Positions 62,701 to 64,000 of a DNA stretch of 64,000 nucleotides are shown in pieces; positions within the stretch are counted from its first letter, which is position 1, and each line of letters begins with the position of its first letter. Made by a program: the position numbers and the translations under genes. The notes below the pieces were generated by a model, which saw nothing but the letters and a program-made list of their open reading frames with translations, had not been told where the DNA came from and did no database searches. The stretch is from Streptomyces lanatus (GTDB taxonomy: Bacteria; Actinomycetota; Actinomycetes; Streptomycetales; Streptomycetaceae): positions 186,001 through 250,000 of the forward strand of contig NZ_BNBM01000011.1 of the NCBI RefSeq assembly GCF_014655715.1, given 5' to 3'.

Positions 62701-64000
62701 CCTCGACCGAGCACATCGTGGCCCGCATCTGGTCGGCCCTGCTGGACACGCCCGACATCGCCCGCGACGACGACTTCTTCGCACTCGGCGGCGACTCCAT
62801 CCTCGTACTCGAACTCTTCGCCCGCCTGCGCGAGGAACTGCCCGCAGTCCCACGCCCGACCACCGTCTACACCCACTCCACCCTCCGCGCGCTCGCGGCG
62901 GCGCTCGACACAGCCGTCGTGACCCCCGCACCACAAGCGGTCCCGATGCGTTCCGCGGACCCCTACCCCCTCACCCCCTCCCAACGGGGCTTCCTGCTCG
63001 CCGAGACCATCGACCCCGGCGCGGGCTCCGGTTGGCTCGCCCGGTTCCGTCTGACCGGGCCGCTGCGCCTCGACGTCCTCCAGCGGGCTGTCGACGTGCT
63101 CGTGGCCCGGCATCCGATGCTGCGCACCGTCTTCCCCGCGGGCGCCCGGCCGCCCGTGCAACAGGAGCTGCCGGACACCTTGCGCCTGCCCGTACAGACG
63201 GAGACCCTCGCCGACCCCGGCCTACTGGAGCAGCGCATCGCCGAGGAGGCGCGGCGCCAACTGGAGCCCTGGGCCTGGCCGTTGCTCCGGCTACGGGTGT
63301 TCACCCTGGCGCCCGCCGAGCACGTCCTCGTCGTGCACGCCCACCACCTCATCGGCGACGGCTACAGCGCCGCCCTCCTCACCAGGGAACTGCTCACCGC
63401 CTACGACCACCTCGACCGAGGTCTGCCCCACGGCCTGTCCCCGCTCGACGGCACGTTCCGGGACCACGTCACCCAGTCCGCCGTACGGCCACGCCCGCAC
63501 GGCCCCGAGGCCGAGGAGTACCGCACCCGCCTGGGCGCGCCCTACACGCCGCCCGTGCTGCGTCGCCCGGCCACCGGGCAGCCGGGTTTCCACACCGCCG
63601 GGTTCACCCTGGACGCCGCCACGACCGGCGGGTTGCGCGCCCTCGCCCGTGCGGCGCACCGCACCCTGTACGCCCCCCTGCTCACCGCCTACTACCGCGC
63701 CCTCGCCGAACTCACCGGGCAGCGCGACCTGATGCTCGGGCTCGCCGTCACCGGACGCGAGGAGTCGACGGTGGACGCGCCTCGGGTGTTCGGCCCGTTC
63801 GCGGAGGCGGTGACGTTGCGTCTCACTGCGCCGGACGGCGTGGCCTTCGATGACGACTTGCGGCGGCTGGCCGCCGAGGTGGATCTGGCCAGGGCCGAAG
63901 GCCCCACCGATGTACGTACGGCGGCCGGACTGCCGTGTCACGCGCAGTTCTTCTTCACCTTCCTCGACTTCACCTCCCTGGGCTCCGAGACGGTCGGCGG
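53772..64000 (+). CDS. Hybrid FAAL-PKS-NRPS megasynthase (lipopeptide), N-terminal 3409 residues
   Basis: One continuous frame from ATG 53772 (AAGGA upstream) to the window end, checked in frame at every motif. Order: fatty-acyl-AMP ligase 1-560 (SSGSTGDPKG at 162); ACP (Ser604); KS about 664-1080 (Cys824 in DTACSS, His959, His998); AT about 1170-1460 (Ser1259 in GHSVGE; HAFH at 1355, a malonyl signature); KR about 1640-1900 (TGGAGGLG at 1715, Tyr1855, no LDD motif); ACP (Ser1976); condensation (HHSAADG at 2159); adenylation (TSGSTGRPK near 2610; pocket residues by eye D-A-R-S-V-V-L-I-N); PCP (Ser3009); condensation (HHLIGDG at 3191), cut off. It loads a fatty acid, extends it with one malonyl, reduces it to beta-hydroxy and couples it to an amino acid. 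More modules must follow. Confidence 0.96.
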   Translation, partial: MPTAGPRTADTLLDLLLHAAEDTPGQVVVHVRGDGGEHPVTFAELRDDALRVAGGLHAAGLRPGTPVPVLAALGEDFQPMFWGALAAGLVPVPLAPEARRVAPVWEFLGRPAVLVDDATEELLRELPEAVRALRLGELRTARPLPAPLRRAPQDLAFVQFSSGSTGDPKGVELTHEAVLANLRQIRAAMAITSDDVVATWMPYFHDMGLIGTHLVPMAAGLKQIRLEPLSFAKRPALWLESVARHGATLLSAANFALALAVRRVPDSTWTGLDLSRVRLMLVGAEPIAPRVWREFTAKAAPAGLDATAMLPVYGLAEATLAVTVPPLGEVAAPLCLDRGALSRGRAVAAEPGPDAVEFMDLGRPVPDCEIRITGTSGEPLRDRRVGHVEVRGPQLARGYHRTPESATFAEGWLRTGDLGFLSEGRLCVSGRHKDVVFVGGRTFHAADLEETAAATPGLPKGTVAAIGSTDPDTGSDRVVIFVQWARPALATAVAVLDAAAARVREALGHDDVRVLPLPPGAFPRTTSGKLRRALMRERFEAGAYAAVEERAATARRERRRPQGEAPPARRYIEDTIRGAWARALDLSPQAIQRDDRFFALGGSSLKAMAVLGGIEDAFSVTVEPRVLRDHDTVAALAGHVLALLGDAGGASDREGEGAPAPAHGPVAVLGMACRFPGAETPEAFWDLLVSGRDTVTAVPENRWEDGHGLFGSFLPDPADFDPAPFGMDDEEARATDPQARIFLELAHEALERAGYAGARRGGRRVGVFAAVGDSGYREILASATDGDLAAHPGALTGNLPNLIAARLSQTLDLNGPALAVDTACSSALVALHLARQSLHSGECDIAVVGGVQLALTPTGHRLLARAGALSPTGAGRPFGATADGIVPGEGGAALVLARLDDAQRDDDPVLAVVRGTAVNNDGRSLSLLAPNPRTQREVITRAYGECGIDPDTVSYVEAHGTGTPVGDPIEAQSLGHAFPPRTDGRPRLLGSVKANIGHLLNAAGMPGLVKTVLALQHRQLPPSPHTTPPAPYLERVAPGFRLVTEQQTWRTPGPLTAGVNAFGFGGTNAHAVLQETPGPTVSPAPAAEGPHLLTLSAHSADALRAAAADLAAHVRAHPELTEADLCATVNTARDDGRHRLAVVADGDLADRLHAADLTVARSRPRTVFLLPGQGAQRPGQGRALYRSAPVFREVLDEASSLTGPVLGRSLAEWCLDPRVDPGELARTEVAQPLLVAFGVGLARQLAQWGVSADAVAGHSVGEIAAACVAGSLSLAEAVGFAAERGRLVGELAPPGAMAAVSGDEDTVADFAGAVSVAAVNGPRQVVISGTEDAVEHALAELTARGVATRRLRVSHAFHSPLLEPVLAPLADAAKTLTVKPASVPLLSTVTADWQPDLTPGHWRRHAVEPVRFGAVMMRLLDDGYDTFVELGPGNTLSGAVRAVAGGHGAPDVAVLSTGLSSAAGPDTASRALLETAGRLWVRGTALDRTAPAAGRPRVPVPTYPYRRTRYWPGGTGAMVRRLDWRDTPLTTGDGPGVVRLLGGDRALGRALAERLAVRGVTVLTDDTADGRSADTVVWLAGDEVPQDPIAATKATVTALRHTLDLLPADCSRLLVVTEDAYVTGTPPERTNPAQALLHGFTLALGEEHPGLAARAVDLSGGDTLAVQVDALEGELYAAHDPGVVARRSGRRLSRTPAEAPAALAELPPDGTYLITGGAGGLGSALARDLAGRGACELILTGRSATVPDALLAELRARGARAVYHAADVSDEAAVDALFAELPPLDGLFHAAGKVRPGTLRAKSDAEIEQVLAPKVRGTLLLAEALRRHGQEPAVCVAFSSVSSVLPGLAGALGDYAAANAFLDAFAAAERAAGRPWQAIGFGPVADAGMAAGARLHATGPMTTRDAIEALRTAVATGAAHLLVTTPDTAAHPVTRHTAPAPSHTTELIRRLLAEALHRAPKTIGDDEQFLSLGLDSLTAVDLARRLESEVGLPLPATLLFEYRTVGELAAHLGTQSSTPAPLTSPAHQTLLTPLQLAFLTTEALHEGITAYGYLRQTIRGPLDPDLLGRALAQLAARHPMLRLRITDDATPAHQYTAPAGPTGTAPSWFEVHEPDETAPSLSDLEQRLYNRPFDLTAEDPIRAVLVRNLEDAHLLLVVHHSAADGFSLKVLCEELWSLYTALAHSRPDELPPPRTEFAHYAHHLTAERRSPAFTRDQRYWRDRVAGRRPAPLPYDGDPQALPTPPLTHRQSTLDASLTATLRELAARHEVSLFHLLLAVYGRCLARWGGQRDVAVNVARARREAPLPGIDRLVGPLADTLPVFVTVDPDEPVTALAQRLRHIWREAESHATLTSPDIAALLPATGPAPRTVAPAGFSFARFPVSHGRDWPVSVTPTAAATASAATRLGLLCWESDDALHFSWNHPAHLFRPETVERLAGEYVRELRAAVGESDPPARAHDGDEGIVARLTARFRATPAAIAVHTDHTTVTYAELDTASAALAARLRASGVRPGDLVGLLTDPGADTVVGVVGILRSGAGWVPMDPTHPVPRLRDQVTRTGVRVVVCHTPTHETATALDGTTSVMADDSSPAAPTPAEHPSPDATAYVIFTSGSTGRPKAVPITHRSMLNYLDWSLSTFGYRPGDRLVQTASVCFDASVRQLLAPLLAGATVHTLTRDLLRDPDALLDRIVNDRITVWSSVPTLWERLLTAAETRATPPDLSALRWVHVGGEALPAAHVRRWFDLLDACGGAAEHRISNLYGPTEATINATCHIIHTRPADDVRHLPIGRPIAGTELAVVTEDGRTCAPGEAGELLIAGTGLTPGYLGEPRLTAEAFLERDGRRWYRSGDRVRRTPDGVLEFLGRLDDQVKVRGHRVELGEVEAALLTHPDVARAAVLLVDGRLVAYVEPRTGAAEPDTREIRAFLSRVLPPYMLPGRIRTLPSIPLTGTGKIDRNRLAQETAADGEAPERPAPEPATSTEHIVARIWSALLDTPDIARDDDFFALGGDSILVLELFARLREELPAVPRPTTVYTHSTLRALAAALDTAVVTPAPQAVPMRSADPYPLTPSQRGFLLAETIDPGAGSGWLARFRLTGPLRLDVLQRAVDVLVARHPMLRTVFPAGARPPVQQELPDTLRLPVQTETLADPGLLEQRIAEEARRQLEPWAWPLLRLRVFTLAPAEHVLVVHAHHLIGDGYSAALLTRELLTAYDHLDRGLPHGLSPLDGTFRDHVTQSAVRPRPHGPEAEEYRTRLGAPYTPPVLRRPATGQPGFHTAGFTLDAATTGGLRALARAAHRTLYAPLLTAYYRALAELTGQRDLMLGLAVTGREESTVDAPRVFGPFAEAVTLRLTAPDGVAFDDDLRRLAAEVDLARAEGPTDVRTAAGLPCHAQFFFTFLDFTSLGSETVG

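Overview
The window is very GC-rich actinobacterial DNA, almost certainly Streptomyces. The basis is the codon use, the many GTG starts, Streptomyces-type families (DUF5133, ANTAR, SARP/BTAD, PAS-GAF-SpoIIE regulators, ECF41 sigma factor) and the GlgE-type alpha-glucan gene set. This is inference from gene content; the species cannot be read from the sequence. No rRNA, tRNA or CRISPR array was seen.

Layout. Position 1-573 is the start of an acyl-CoA synthetase gene that runs off the left edge. Positions 0.7-11.4 kb hold a complete trehalose/alpha-glucan block: DUF5133, glgE, treS, mak and glgB leftwards, and a small ATPase-like gene coupled to glgX rightwards. TreS makes maltose from trehalose, Mak phosphorylates it, GlgE adds the maltosyl unit to a glucan, GlgB branches it and GlgX debranches it. 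Positions 11.4-32.7 kb are regulation and transport: a VOC protein, ANTAR protein, SigB-like sigma factor with a matching promoter, MarR-ABC exporter operon with a perfect operator palindrome, a second-locus-type hemC coupled to an MFS gene, an NLP-type secreted protein, an ATP-dependent DNA ligase, a NarL-type two-component pair, TetR, an atypical OmpR-type regulator, MarR, MFS/AraC, DoxX-peroxiredoxin, a SpoIIE phosphatase, a secreted cupin and an aldo/keto reductase.

Positions 32.8-40.2 kb look like one fructan regulon: LacI repressor, cytoplasmic GH32, two ABC permeases, a Tat-type binding protein without a lipobox, and a divergent secreted GH32. Operator-like sites sharing CCTAACTCGT lie in front of both divergent genes. 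Positions 40.27-44.60 kb are a TauD-type dioxygenase gene broken in two by about 3.7 kb of foreign DNA. The insert carries a decayed Tn3-family transposase, an ECF41 sigma/flavoprotein operon and a cluster of GTTTCA repeats.

Positions 44.6-51.6 kb hold an alpha/beta hydrolase, a secreted GH43-AbfB enzyme, a leftward P450-ferredoxin-reductase-SDR electron-transfer operon, and a small membrane protein preceded by a long inverted repeat. From 51.6 kb to the right edge is the start of a biosynthetic cluster: a SARP-type activator followed by one uninterrupted hybrid megasynthase reading frame, FAAL-ACP-KS-AT-KR-ACP-C-A-PCP-C, still open at 64000. It predicts a lipopeptide started by an activated fatty acid, extended by one malonyl unit reduced to beta-hydroxy, then by amino acids.

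The items most worth following are the hybrid lipopeptide synthase, the split dioxygenase with its mobile remnant and repeats, the near-identical regulatory motif shared by the histidine kinase promoter and a distant hairpin, and the paired fructan operators.
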